DNA of 64,000 nucleotides from Pomphorhynchus laevis. Taxonomy: Eukaryota; Acanthocephala; Palaeacanthocephala; Echinorhynchida; Pomphorhynchidae. The stretch is taken from positions 1 to 64,000 of the forward strand of contig WNNJ02001885.1 in the NCBI GenBank assembly GCA_012934845.2, written 5' to 3'. Positions 30,411 to 41,263 of the stretch are shown here, in pieces. Numbering within the stretch: position 1 is the stretch's first letter; each line of letters begins with the position of its first letter. Both the position numbers and the translations under genes were made by a program. The notes beneath the pieces were generated by a model. The model searched no databases and had not been told where the DNA came from. It was given only the letters and a program-made list of their open reading frames with translations.

Positions 30411-33400
30411 AGAATGAGATGAGCAATCTCATCTCATTCACGGATAACCTGTGGATATCTTCTGCTTTTGTTGTCCAGGTCTCAGCGGCATAAATCATGG
30501 CTGGTCGAACAACATCATCGTATATGCGTCCTTTCAACTTTGTTGCTATTCGCTTGTCACATAGGATGCTCGAGGTTTTCCGCCAATTTATCCAAGCACT
30601 TTGTACCTTCAGTCCAATCTCTGGCCTAATGAATTCGACATTTCGTCATGCTGCTCAGGTATACAATGCTGTCTATGTTTCTATTTCGACTCCTTGCAAT
30701 GTCAATCTTTCTGGACCCATATACAAGGTTTTGGTCCTGTTTATTTTCAATCCGTTGCTCTCCAGTCTCTGACATCAACTTTCTAGCTGTTTTTCCATTG
30801 TATTTAAGTTCTCAGCCTCAAGGACCAGGTCATCGGCGAACAGCATTGTCATTGGCGCTCTTGAATTAATCTATTCGGTTCTTAAAACATTCATCACTGT
30901 CACAAATAAAAAAGGACTGAGAGCCGAACGTTGATGGAGTCCTGTCGCTACTTGGAATAATCCGTTTCGCCAATCGGGCACCGAACGCAAGTATAACACT
31001 TTTCATACGTAGATTTGATTGCACGAACGTATTGTTCAGGGTAGTTTTTCTTTTTTAGGCATATCCAAACAAGGTCACGTGGCACTGTATCATATGCTTT
31101 CTCCAAATCTACAAACACACTATGTAGTGGCCGTTATTTCTCGCTAAATTTCTCGTAAAACTGCCTCAATACGAAAATCCCATCAGTAGTGCTTCTACCT
31201 GGCATAAATCCATGATGTTCGCTGATCGTGATTTCTTCTCTGATTATGTTGTCCACAACTCTCTCCCACAGTTTCATTGTGTGACTCATTAGCTTTATCC
31301 CCCGATAGTTGCTACATTGTTGGACGTCTCCTTTTTGCTTGTAGATAGGCGCTAGTGTACTCTTTTGCCATGCTGTCGGAATTCTTTCTATTTCGTCAAT
31401 TTTTTGAAAGAGCTTTGTTAGTAGTTAGATCTTAAACAATCCTAAAGCTTTCCGCACTTCAATCGGAACATTATCTGGATCCGCGCTTTTACCAATTCTC
31501 ATCTTCTTCATTTGCGACGATACATCATCGCAAGAGTAAGGTCGAGCGACATGGTTATTGGGACACGTTTCTTCATGAGGTTAAGAAAAATTCGCTGTAT
31601 TCAGCAGATTTCCGAAATACTCTTCCCATTTCATTAGGATATCGTCATTTTTATCTAGGATTCTCCCTAAACTGTCCTTGATGATTCTAGGTAGTGCAAT
31701 ATCCTTCGATTTTTTATCTCTGATTCTGGCTAACTTGAGCATAGAATTTTTTCCATTATCCTTTTTGAGTTTATCATATATGTCCTGATCAGCTTCCATC
31801 TTTGCCATGGCACACTTGCGTGTCGTATCTTTCTTGGCCAGTTTATACACCTCTTTATTCTCAACCGTTGGATCGAAATCTTGTTTCTTTTTGGCTGCCT
31901 TTTTTCGACTGACGGCATCTTTAACTGTCTGATTCCACCACCAAGCCTCCTTATTTGGTGGTGGTTTCCCTGATGATAGTTCAAATTTGTCTTCGATTCT
32001 TCAATGATTATTGCAGCCGTTTCATTCCACTATACTTCAGGATCCCTCACCTCAATATTCAGTTTCTTGACAAATGATTTTTTAAATCTGTCCTTCAGGA
32101 TTCATTCTTTCATCTTCCACCATTTAATTTTCGGAGTTATGGCTGTTTTTTACTGTTTCCCTTCGTCCTGATCATCAAGTCCACAACTATAACTCTCTGT
32201 TGTGAAGCACATTCTTGTACAATCGTCTTGGCGTTTAACACTTCACTCCACTTTGCAATCGGGTGTAATATGAAGCCAATCTGGCTTAAATATCCACCAC
32301 TCGAATACGTGAAGAGATGTCTCGGTGTTTTCTGAAAAAATGTATTGACTAAACGCAGCTCATTAGCCACTGAATAGTCTAAAAGCTTTTCACCGTCGAC
32401 ATTTTTCTTTCCTATGCTATGTCTGCCGTGGATTCGCTCAAAGCAATCTCTCGATCCGACGTGTCTATTGAAATCTCTGAGTATCACATATCAACAGTAT
32501 CTTGTCATTGTTGTTTTGGCTAGGTCTTGCCAGAATTCCTCTGTCTTTTCGTCACTACTGCCAACTTCTGGAGCATATATGGAAACGACTGGATGTTCTC
32601 CCCATGTAGGTTAATATTCACGGATATAACTCTATCGCTTGTCCTCTTTACTTTCAAAACAATTCACACGCTCTCGATCAATGATAACCCCGACACCATT
32701 TCTTCCACTGGGTCCATCGCTGTAAATGAGTTTATACCCATCTCCAAAGTCTCTGGACTTCGCTCCTTTCCATCGGGTTTCTTGTACACCTAGGATTCGA
32801 ATTTAGTGTCTTCTCATCATATCCATCACTCCACTGCTTCTTCCTGTCATTGATCCGACGTTTAGGCTTGCCATTCTGATGGTCGTGACGACTTGTTTCT
32901 TTAACCAAGACTGTCGATGTCTCGGTATCCCTAGTTGATTGTTCGCAAACCGCGGGCAATAGGCATGCGCGTCGCATACGAGGTATTCCCTAGCTCGATC
33001 TTTTGATAGTGAATTTGTTCTGTTTGCGTGTTTTGGTGAATTTGCGTGTTTTGTTCTGACAGGTTTTTTACAGCCGGATGCCCTTCCTGCCGCCAACCCT
33101 CCTCCTTTTTCAGCCCGGATTGGGATCGTCCTTGGCGGAGTTATATACAGGCTTATATATGTGCTTATATATGTATATATAAGATATAATATATTATATA
33201 TATTATATGTTATATATAATATATAAGATATATATAACATCTATATTGCATATATATGCAAGACTGTCGATGTCTCGGTATCCCTAGTTGATTGTTCGCA
33301 AACCGCGGGCAATAGGCATGCGCGTCGCATACGAGGTATTCCCTAGCTCGATCTTTTGATAGTGAATTTGTTCTGTTTGCGTGTTTTGGTGAATTTGCGT

Positions 33401-33605
33401 GTTTTGTTCTGACAGGTTTTTTACAGCCGGATGCCCTTCCTGCCGCCAACCCTCCTCCTTTTTCAGCCTGGATTGGGATCGTCCTTGGCGGAGTTATATA
33501 CAGGCTTATATATGTGCTTATATATGTATATATAAGATATAATATATTATATATATTATATGTTATATATAATATATAAGATATATATAACATCTATATT
33601 GCATA
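30411..33605 (-). mobile_element. RTE-type LINE, nearly full length but broken
   Basis: On the minus strand: a doubled 5' region (33,605-32,906), then an APE-type endonuclease starting ASLNVGSMTGRSSGVMDMM (about 32,870). It continues with the DFNRHVGSRD box and NTFFQKTPRHLFTYSSGG (32,137-32,487). The RT contains YKQKGDVQQCSNYRGIKLMS and HHGFMPGRSTTDGIF (about 31,350-31,200), then FVDLEKAYDTVPRDL and an LFADDL box (about 30,826-30,840). The end is VVRPAMIYAAETWTTKAED. This endonuclease-RT pair is the RTE/BovB type. Several frame interruptions divide the reading frame (31,581-31,850 overlaps 31,730-31,984 in another frame), so it is not autonomous now. It separates the two parts of the 30-bp minisatellite, i.e. 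it inserted into that array. Confidence 0.9.
32906..33605 (-). repeat. Tandem 353-bp 5' units of the RTE element
   Basis: The sequence from 32,906 (CAAGACTGTCGATGTCTCGG) to about 33,258 recurs from 33,259 to about 33,605, almost identical. Each unit has a TATA-rich palindromic segment and a GC-rich part whose minus frame reads KGGGLAAGRASGCKKPVRTK in both. Confidence 0.9.
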
Positions 33606-33990
33606 TATATGCTTATATGCGATAGATTTTGTAGGGCCTATACTTAATAGCATAGGTCTTGTATCATAGCTAACAAGATAGATCTTGCATGTCATATAGC
33701 TAATAAGATATATTTCGGATAGCCCATAGCTAATAGAATATGTATTATATGACTTTTAGCTAATAAGATAGATCCTGGATGGCATATAGCCAATAAGATA
33801 GATCTCGGATGACCTATAGCTAATAGGTCTTGTATGGATCATAGCTAATAGGATAGATCTTGTATGGCATATACCTAATAAGATAAATCTCGGATGGCCT
33901 ACAGTTAATAGCGTAAGTCTTGCATGGTCTTTAGCTAATACGATAGATCTTGAATGGCCTTTAGATAATACGATATATACAGGCCTATAT
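33606..33990. repeat. 30-bp minisatellite, right part
   Basis: Continuation of the 29,850-30,407 array, with the same AGCTAATA-ATAGATCT core. The sequence GGCCTACAGTTAATAGCGTA occurs on both sides, near 30,393-30,409 and 33,896-33,918. Confidence 0.85.
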
Positions 33991-36096
33991 ATGTGATAAT
34001 ATATATTGTCAAGTCAATGTACATTCACCGATCTATACTATATTCAAGTGTGATTATTTTATTTGAAATCTTTACAAAAACTGTTAAAATTAACTTTTGA
34101 TATTGCGAATAATTAAACTATATACATTGGCAAAATTGAAATCAACATATTATTTGGTGTAATTAAATCTTTAAGATATAAATTTTGTGATAAAATGAAT
34201 ATTTTATGTCAGATAAACTAGCAACTACAAAGTTACAGTATGGCGTTGGGTCTTATTAATTTTTAAAATAGAACTTATATTTCGCGGTCATTTGTTGAAT
34301 AATTTTTACTGGAGATTTGCAAAAAATAAACAAAAACGGTAATTCTTAGTATAGTTTGATTTTTTAAATGAAGCAAAATAGTTTTAATATTATTCGTCAT
34401 ACATAAACGATTGAACTTTGAATTTTTACTAGTAGTTTGGTCAATTTTATCGTCTATCTAGAATTATTGCTAGCTTGCGTTACTTTTTAATATCTTAAAA
34501 TTAATTTTCATTTCTCCGAAATGCTGATGATTGAGTAAAATGCAAACGTGCTATTTTTGATGGATTCGGCAGAAACTGTAGCATTTAGAAATATCGTGAA
34601 GTAAACCACGAGCATCGATAAAAATGATAAAATAAACGTCATTTTTATGAATTGACTAATAAATAGCAGACGTTGTATCAGAATAAGGATTGAAGGTCAA
34701 CAGGAAGAACTGCTATGCTATCAGGCTTTGGTACCTATTTCTCGAACCAACTTATCAGCGGGGGCAAATACGTGTTAAGGAAATTAACTTAATTAACAAA
34801 TAATAATTTTGGCTAAATTAGTATTGAATTAATATTATATTGTTATAATAAACAATATAGTATATAAATTATATTACAAACTATATAACAATATTATATT
34901 GTTATATATTATATTATATCTTATAATAAATTGAATTAGAGGTCATCAGAATGAACAGCTATGCTATCAGGTTTCAGCCAATATTCCTCAAACCAATATA
35001 TTATTTATTTATCCCTAAAAATTTTAAAATAAAAATCAATTTTTATGAATTGACTAATAAATAATATACGATGTATTCGAACAAAGATGAGAGGTCATCA
35101 TTAGAGGTAATCTATAAAGTAACAAAGTTCTTTATAAAAATTTATAAAACAACAACTGCCAAAGTTATGGTTTCAGAGAATTTTCAGAAATTTGTAACTT
35201 TTTTGGTTATTTAATTATTGCACAATAACATACAATTTATTATTTGCAAATGCTTTTGCGGGATTTTTCTTAAATAATTTTTACACAAAAGATCAAAACT
35301 GATCAATGTTTTATTGATAAAACAACATAAAAACAAATATAAATTTGTATATTATTTTAATAGACGCCATTTGAAGCAGAAACAAACAATTCTAAGCATA
35401 TCGTCGATATTACGACTCATCAATAGGGGATACTCTTTCCTGCTGACTGCATATAGAGACCTATATACGCCCACCTAACGACATCATTATCGCCACCGAC
35501 AGAAGACCGCTATAGTGCAATTCGCAAGCATGACATTATCAAGTCGCTATTATAAATTGATTAAAAATAATCGATAATCTTGCTTTTATAATCTAACTGC
35601 TAATAAAATAATCTACGTTTGCAGTTCTATATTAAGGAGTTTCATAAATAATAATATGAATTTAATAATGATATGCTCTAATAATATGAATTTAATAATG
35701 ATATGTTCTAATAATATGAATTATATATAGTTCATGCAATCACAACCTAGCGAAGTGGTAAGAAATCTGAATTTTTACCTATCTTTTATAACTAAATAAT
35801 CTATTACAGTAATCTATAATTATGCTTTCGTATTTTATACTATATATAATTATAGTATAATTTAATATAATTTACAATTTTATAATTTATAATTTTATAT
35901 AATTTATATTTATAAAATGTATATTTATGAAACCTGATAATCTATTAAAATAATCTATTATTTTGCTTTCGGTAATTAAAATTACGGTTTATGATTGTCA
36001 AATTACAATTCATATAAAATAAATGTGCAAACTTTATTTTATACGAATAACATTTATTTTATTATGAACAAACTTTATTTTTACTTTATTTTACAG
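33991..36096. other. AT-rich stretch with dispersed repeat copies upstream of CAP-H
   Basis: No coding exon recognised. Copies of a dispersed repeat (GAATTGACTAATAAATA, then GGTCATCAG-x-GAACAGCTATGCTATCAGG) lie at about 34,650-34,735, 34,935-34,980 and 35,045-35,100. A 30-bp unit with AATATGAATTTAATAATGAT occurs three times at 35,645-35,730. Confidence 0.45.
36091..36096 (+). promoter_or_regulatory. Splice acceptor abutting the CAP-H start codon
   Basis: TTTACTTTATTTTACAG ends exactly at the ATG (36,097). The in-frame codons before it are AT-rich and not conserved, so this is read as an intron or outron end. It may be a spliced-leader acceptor. Confidence 0.5.
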
Positions 36097-39000
36097 ATGA
36101 AGCGTGTATCGCTTTTGAATCAATCGTCCTATGTTGGTAAACAACATGCGGTAAGCTCAACTCCTATTAGCAAATCGTCGATGGTAGATCATCAGTTTTA
36201 CACACCGACAGATCTACGTGATAATAACCCTAGCGAACACCTATCAGCTGTAATAAACGCTAGCCATAAATCTGCCGAAAGTATATCCAATATCGAAAAT
36301 TCACCTCAAGTTTCTTCAGTCGATTGTTCATCAAAAGTATCTGTGAACCCTCAGGATCTCACAACGGTATACCAAGCCATGCTGAACAAAAACACGAATA
36401 ATACGATTAATGTGAAAAACGCTTTTGAAAACGAGTTTATTGATATAATGGACGACCTAATGCGAAAGCGCATTCAGCGTTCTCAAGGCTTACACGAATT
36501 TGAAATGAACGTTGATTGCTCGTTAACTAACCAATCAGGAAAAGATACTACAGTTAAACATTACGATAGAAAATTATACGAACGGTTAAGGGAACCTATA
36601 GGGATAAACTTAAGAAGAAGAGCTCCGTACGTGCATGGAGTCCCTCAGCAGCATCAGTCGTTAGGAAACGGAGGACAGGATGTCGCAAGTAGGAATTTTG
36701 CTCAAGGCAACGATCATGCCGTCGCTACCTTACCCGTTGATAATAAAGTTATAAGCAGTACACGTGAGCATTTCAAAGATGCAAGTGTTACAATTGACGT
36801 TGGTGGTAAGATATATGCCACTAGGGTCGAGTGTCTATTCTCTGATACCGTTTCTGTACTCACAAATGTTGACAAAAATGTGGAAAATGTTGATAGCAAA
36901 GCGAGTAAGGCAATTTCAGAAAAATCAAAGCATAGTGGTGGAATTGATGCGGAAGAATCTACTACACACCAGGTAACATCAGTACAAATTGATGAACAAG
37001 TGGGAACTTCAAATCCAAATGAAAGGACAGTGACTAAAGATGGATTTGAAGCAAACAATCATGAGAACGACTCATTCGATCAAACATTAATTGCTAAAAA
37101 TGGTGATGCTGCAGATTACGATATTAATGACGGTAAGAATTGTCTGCTGTCTAATGATTTAAATACATCGAAAGGGTATAGTCATTGTTCTAACAATTCA
37201 TGTATTGGTTCATCTTTACATAAGAAGAATTTACAGTCTCGAAAAGGGAGGATAGTTGCAGATAAATCGAGACGGTTTCAAATCCTTATGAACAAACTCG
37301 AAAAGATCAAGGCAAATGCCACAGACTTAAATGTTTCTAAACTTGAAAGTGATGAACATATATATAAAGCAGGTGAAGATGATGAAAATGACGAAAATAT
37401 AGACGACTACTTTGTCGATCCTATTTCACTTGCATACCTAGCTAATGACTTTGACTGTTGTGAAGATCCCGTTGATATTGTATTAGACAACTATTTTAAC
37501 GCTCTTTCCAAACTAAATAGCGATGCAATTAAACCTATGCAGGAGGTTAATATCGTCGGATTAAGGCTATTTGATCTTGATGGAGGATTTCCATCCATAC
37601 TCAAAGACAAGCAAGAATTACAAAAAAGATTGAAGGACCTTAATTCGACGCTACAACCTGCTAATAAATCATTAATTGACGGTACATCTTTAATGAATTT
37701 GAACAAAGATCAAATTGCATTTGAAAATGACTGTGTTGCTGGTTCAGGGAGTATAGAACAAGTGAATTCGGCATTATTAGCAACAGCTATGGACAATGAC
37801 GACCACAGCGATGATGAAAACTATCGCGATGATGTACAAGCAGCACCAGTAAACCCAACTGATCAAGTAGCGGGTAATGATCAAGTTGACATAATAGAAA
37901 TTCCAGAAGAATATCTCCAAGGAGATATATGTTTATCGAAACTTCTAATGCCTAATTGTAATGATCAGGCCGGCGAACAAGTTTGTAGGCTTCAAAGTAA
38001 TTCCTTGTCTGTTGCCACAATTTTTACAGCTAAGTCGTTAGATTCTGAGACAAAAAATTCTGTCACTGAGAAGGATAACAAATCAAGAAAATTAAAAAAG
38101 ATGCCATTATCGTCAACGAATGTTTCCAAGTTAAAAAAAATTGATTTTATCAAGCAACCTAAGTTGAAATATAAAATTGGTGAGACGCAGGAGCTTAGAA
38201 TTCCTAATCGACGTATTGGAATCATTGCAAATGTTGAAAGCTTACCCGATCTTTCAAACTTAAACAAAGAATCGAAATATTTGTCGGATATTGAAGACAT
38301 CTTGTCTGATGTTGAATTAGATGTTAATTTCAAGGTAGAAATAACGGTAGCGACGATTAGATTATGTTGTCGCAGTCTAGTAATGTCAGAAAATAAGCGT
38401 ATATTAATTGATAGTTATAAACAAATTTCCTATACCGGTAAATTCAATGTGTCGGACAACGGGAATGTAGATTGTCTAAGCGGTATTGATGAAATTGAAC
38501 GTCCTGAAAATGAACGTCCTGAAAGTGAACGTCCTGAAAGTGAACGCCCTGAAAGTGAATATAGTTTTGTCGAATACAATGAAGTTGTCGAAGCAGCATT
38601 TGATACAGAATTGTTTGATCCCGCTTCTGATTCTGACGTTAGTGGCAGTGAAGGTCAGGCAGATAATCAGGCATGCGGAGAACAGATTGGTGACAATCCT
38701 GCCATTCAGCCCGGTGATAGCGTTGATTGTAATAATCGAAACGATCTCGACAATGAGCAATGGCTCAGCCGGAGAGGGAAACGATTAAAAGCCCGTCGTA
38801 TGTCACAAATGCACGGTGCCGAAAACGGTAATAAAAATTCGAGTGTGAAGAAAAAGGAAAGGAAGAAACTTCGTCCAAAGCATGTTAACATGCGAGTGCT
38901 GAAAAGACGTGTTGAAGGCTGGTTGGATCAATTAGAGCATAACGGTGAAACAAGACAAGTGTGCTTTTCTAATTTAATATCCAAATTACAGGTATGCTTA

Positions 39001-39147
39001 CATTCTCAGCGTGAACAGGATCTTATTACTCCGTCCGTTGTGCTGACCGTGCTGATGGTGATCGCCTGTGGTAGAAGTAATTGGCAAATTACTACAACTA
39101 CGGATGATTTAAAAATCACTTTTATGCGATATACCGAATTCGAGTAA
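36097..39147 (+). CDS. Condensin subunit CAP-H / Barren (kleisin), 1016 aa, single exon
   Basis: Kleisin of condensin I; it bridges the SMC2/SMC4 heads during chromosome condensation. Three blocks match the family. The N-terminal kleisin helix is at residues 88-125 (TINVKNAFENEFIDIMDDLM). The second N-terminal block is at about 229-260 (DASVTIDVGGKIYATRVECL, cf. LDASTKIYAVRVDAV). The C-terminal winged-helix region is in about 925-1010 (VNMRVLKRRVEGWLDQL, then FSNLISKL, ITPSVVLTVLMVIA, TDDLKI). A DLNVSKLE motif also fits. It is longer than the usual 700-750 aa: about 100 extra residues separate the two N-terminal blocks, and long acidic, Asn-rich linkers fill the middle. A fourfold RPES-type repeat lies near residue 801. 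The start at 36,097 was chosen because an acceptor abuts it and the homology begins after it; upstream in-frame ATGs are in AT-rich sequence. No intron in the CDS. Confidence 0.9.
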   Translation: MKRVSLLNQSSYVGKQHAVSSTPISKSSMVDHQFYTPTDLRDNNPSEHLSAVINASHKSAESISNIENSPQVSSVDCSSKVSVNPQDLTTVYQAMLNKNTNNTINVKNAFENEFIDIMDDLMRKRIQRSQGLHEFEMNVDCSLTNQSGKDTTVKHYDRKLYERLREPIGINLRRRAPYVHGVPQQHQSLGNGGQDVASRNFAQGNDHAVATLPVDNKVISSTREHFKDASVTIDVGGKIYATRVECLFSDTVSVLTNVDKNVENVDSKASKAISEKSKHSGGIDAEESTTHQVTSVQIDEQVGTSNPNERTVTKDGFEANNHENDSFDQTLIAKNGDAADYDINDGKNCLLSNDLNTSKGYSHCSNNSCIGSSLHKKNLQSRKGRIVADKSRRFQILMNKLEKIKANATDLNVSKLESDEHIYKAGEDDENDENIDDYFVDPISLAYLANDFDCCEDPVDIVLDNYFNALSKLNSDAIKPMQEVNIVGLRLFDLDGGFPSILKDKQELQKRLKDLNSTLQPANKSLIDGTSLMNLNKDQIAFENDCVAGSGSIEQVNSALLATAMDNDDHSDDENYRDDVQAAPVNPTDQVAGNDQVDIIEIPEEYLQGDICLSKLLMPNCNDQAGEQVCRLQSNSLSVATIFTAKSLDSETKNSVTEKDNKSRKLKKMPLSSTNVSKLKKIDFIKQPKLKYKIGETQELRIPNRRIGIIANVESLPDLSNLNKESKYLSDIEDILSDVELDVNFKVEITVATIRLCCRSLVMSENKRILIDSYKQISYTGKFNVSDNGNVDCLSGIDEIERPENERPESERPESERPESEYSFVEYNEVVEAAFDTELFDPASDSDVSGSEGQADNQACGEQIGDNPAIQPGDSVDCNNRNDLDNEQWLSRRGKRLKARRMSQMHGAENGNKNSSVKKKERKKLRPKHVNMRVLKRRVEGWLDQLEHNGETRQVCFSNLISKLQVCLHSQREQDLITPSVVLTVLMVIACGRSNWQITTTTDDLKITFMRYTEFE
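38497..38556 (+). repeat. Coding 15-bp minisatellite in CAP-H
   Basis: Four tandem units of GAACGTCCTGAAAGT (one with AAT, one with GCCCT) encode ERPEN-ERPES-ERPES-ERPES in an acidic linker. The unit is a multiple of three, so copy number can change without shifting the frame. Confidence 0.9.
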
Positions 39148-39281
39148 TGTTATGCTGCGAGCTATCATCTTCAATGCTATCACGAGTCACCTATTTGTAA
39201 AGCCACATTGCTGTTTATGCTGCTTCGATGTTACGTGTTTTAAATATCTAGCGTGTATAGTATCAATTGAAACATGTATGT

Positions 39282-39287
39282 AATAAA
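39282..39287 (+). promoter_or_regulatory. Polyadenylation signal of CAP-H
   Basis: AATAAA about 135 nt after the CAP-H stop, followed by a T-rich segment. Confidence 0.5.
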
Positions 39288-39299
39288 CTGAAAATATTT

Positions 39300-41260
39300 G
39301 TACAATATTTCCTTAAACAAAAATTATCGGTTTTGTTGTAAACCGGATCGATAAGAGACGAATTTGTATAAACACGTGTCTGAATTTGTTTTTAAATTGT
39401 TGTTAACAATTTCGAACAATGACAAATTGATGTTTTTTTTTCTAGTTCTTATTAAATTATGACGTTAAATTCTGTTAAATTTTTAATAATTAAAAAATAT
39501 TTACCTTCTCAATTAATCATTAATAAAAAAAAATATTTTTATTTTTATTTTCACTCTCCTTCTCAATTAATCATTAATAAAAAATATATCGTATTTCTAT
39601 TTTGATGTTTAAAATTCCACTAAATTTGATATCATTAAGGGTTTTTAAACCATATTCTATTGATTGAATAAGAGAGGGTAATTTTTTATGAAAGCAGTCA
39701 ACTATCGAAAATTTGAATACTTTTTAAACTCAATCGTTAAACTCAATCAGAGAGCAGAAATTATGCTACTATGAAGGAAACATGGATGCACTCTTGATAA
39801 ATTTGTACTAAAAATGTGTACTATAAAGAGACGAGGAATCAACTCTATAAACAGCGTACTGGGTAGTAACATCCTATGAACGTTACTTCGTACATCATTC
39901 AAACGTCATTGACATTGTGGATGTAAAATATAAACAGTTTGATTGGAACTAACTAAATTTATTAATGATATTGTTTTAGTAGATTGTAAGCGTGTAAATT
40001 AAGTAGATAAAAAGTGGATCAATAATGGCCAAAACTTATTTAGTCATTTACACCCGAAAGAAGATAGGTAAGCATCGATTTTTTACTTAAAATTGCACTA
40101 CCTCAGCTGATTTTTTTGTGAAAAGCAATTGAATGCAAGATGAAAAAGTTATGGTATTTTCGTAAAACTTGTGCTGGCCCATATCTCGTCCAACATGTTC
40201 GATTCGGGAAAAATGAAAAAGATATCATATTTATATTTTGATGTTTAAAAGTCCCACTAAATTTGATATCATTAAGGGGTTTTGAATTCATATTCTATTG
40301 ATTGAACACGATAGGGTATTTTTTCTTATGATAGCAGTCTATTATCGAGAATTTGAATACTTTTTAAACTCAATCGTTAATATTATTTTACGATTTGTTT
40401 TGTTAAAATATAACTCTTAATAATTACGGTAGTATGCATTTCCCCAAAAAAGTGTCTAGTAGAAACTAATGATCTTATATCTTCCATATATCGATGGATG
40501 TAAAATTGATAATTTACCGCATCAGCTGCTACTTTTGTTAATTATTGGCCGAATAATTATATTACTTTTCTCTGTAAAAGAGGATTTACAATCTTTATGA
40601 CTATAAAATATTTTGTAAATTTAATTGAAATCATTTCTGATTTCAAATTAAATCACCGTTGTTAGGAAAGGGTGCAACCTTAAATTTGAAAACCTACCTA
40701 TTTTCCCTAATGATTACTATTATCAAATAATCATCTATACTTTGTTTCCTAACTTTAAGTTGATATACTGCATAGGTATATCAACTTAAAAATGCAATCA
40801 TTAAATAAAGATATGATAAAATTAATAAAGTATAGATAGGTAATATTTTAGATTAATTTTTCTTTGTCTCTATTGTTGATATATCCTTCTTTTGTATATA
40901 TACGTAATATATGCGTAATAAATAATTAAAAGATTAATTATAATTTAAAATTATTATAATTTTTAAAATAGGAGTGTAATATAATCTTTACTTTTAAAAT
41001 AAGGATTATAATTTTTTTTCAAAATATAATCATCTGAATTGTAAATAAATTTAATATTTATCTACAATATTTAATATTTATTGATAAATAAAATATTTAT
41101 CGAAACTCGCATTTATACTTAAAAATAATCAACTTAAATATTTGATATGCTGAATTGCTACAAAAATGTTTAATGCGTAGGGAATGCTAAAAGTTTCGTG
41201 GTGTTTTCTTACGAAAACATGTAGGTATTGAGTTGAATCGTATATTGTGTTTTCACATCT
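39300..41260. other. Stretch without recognised gene
   Basis: AT-rich. Two diverged copies of a segment with AATTCCACTAAATTTGATAT, then CATTAAGGG and a CATATTCTATTGATTGAA part, lie at 39,600-39,740 and 40,230-40,390. A perfect 15-bp-stem hairpin (AAGTTGATATAC, loop, GTATATCAACTT) lies near 40,756-40,789. Confidence 0.45.
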
Positions 41261-41263
41261 TTG

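Noticed and set aside
35995-36096. N-terminal extension of CAP-H by 34 codons
   Set aside because: AT-rich, non-conserved codons that end in a strong splice acceptor; read as intron or outron.
36714-38891. Several minus-strand frames opposite CAP-H
   Set aside because: Shadows of the conserved plus-strand coding sequence.
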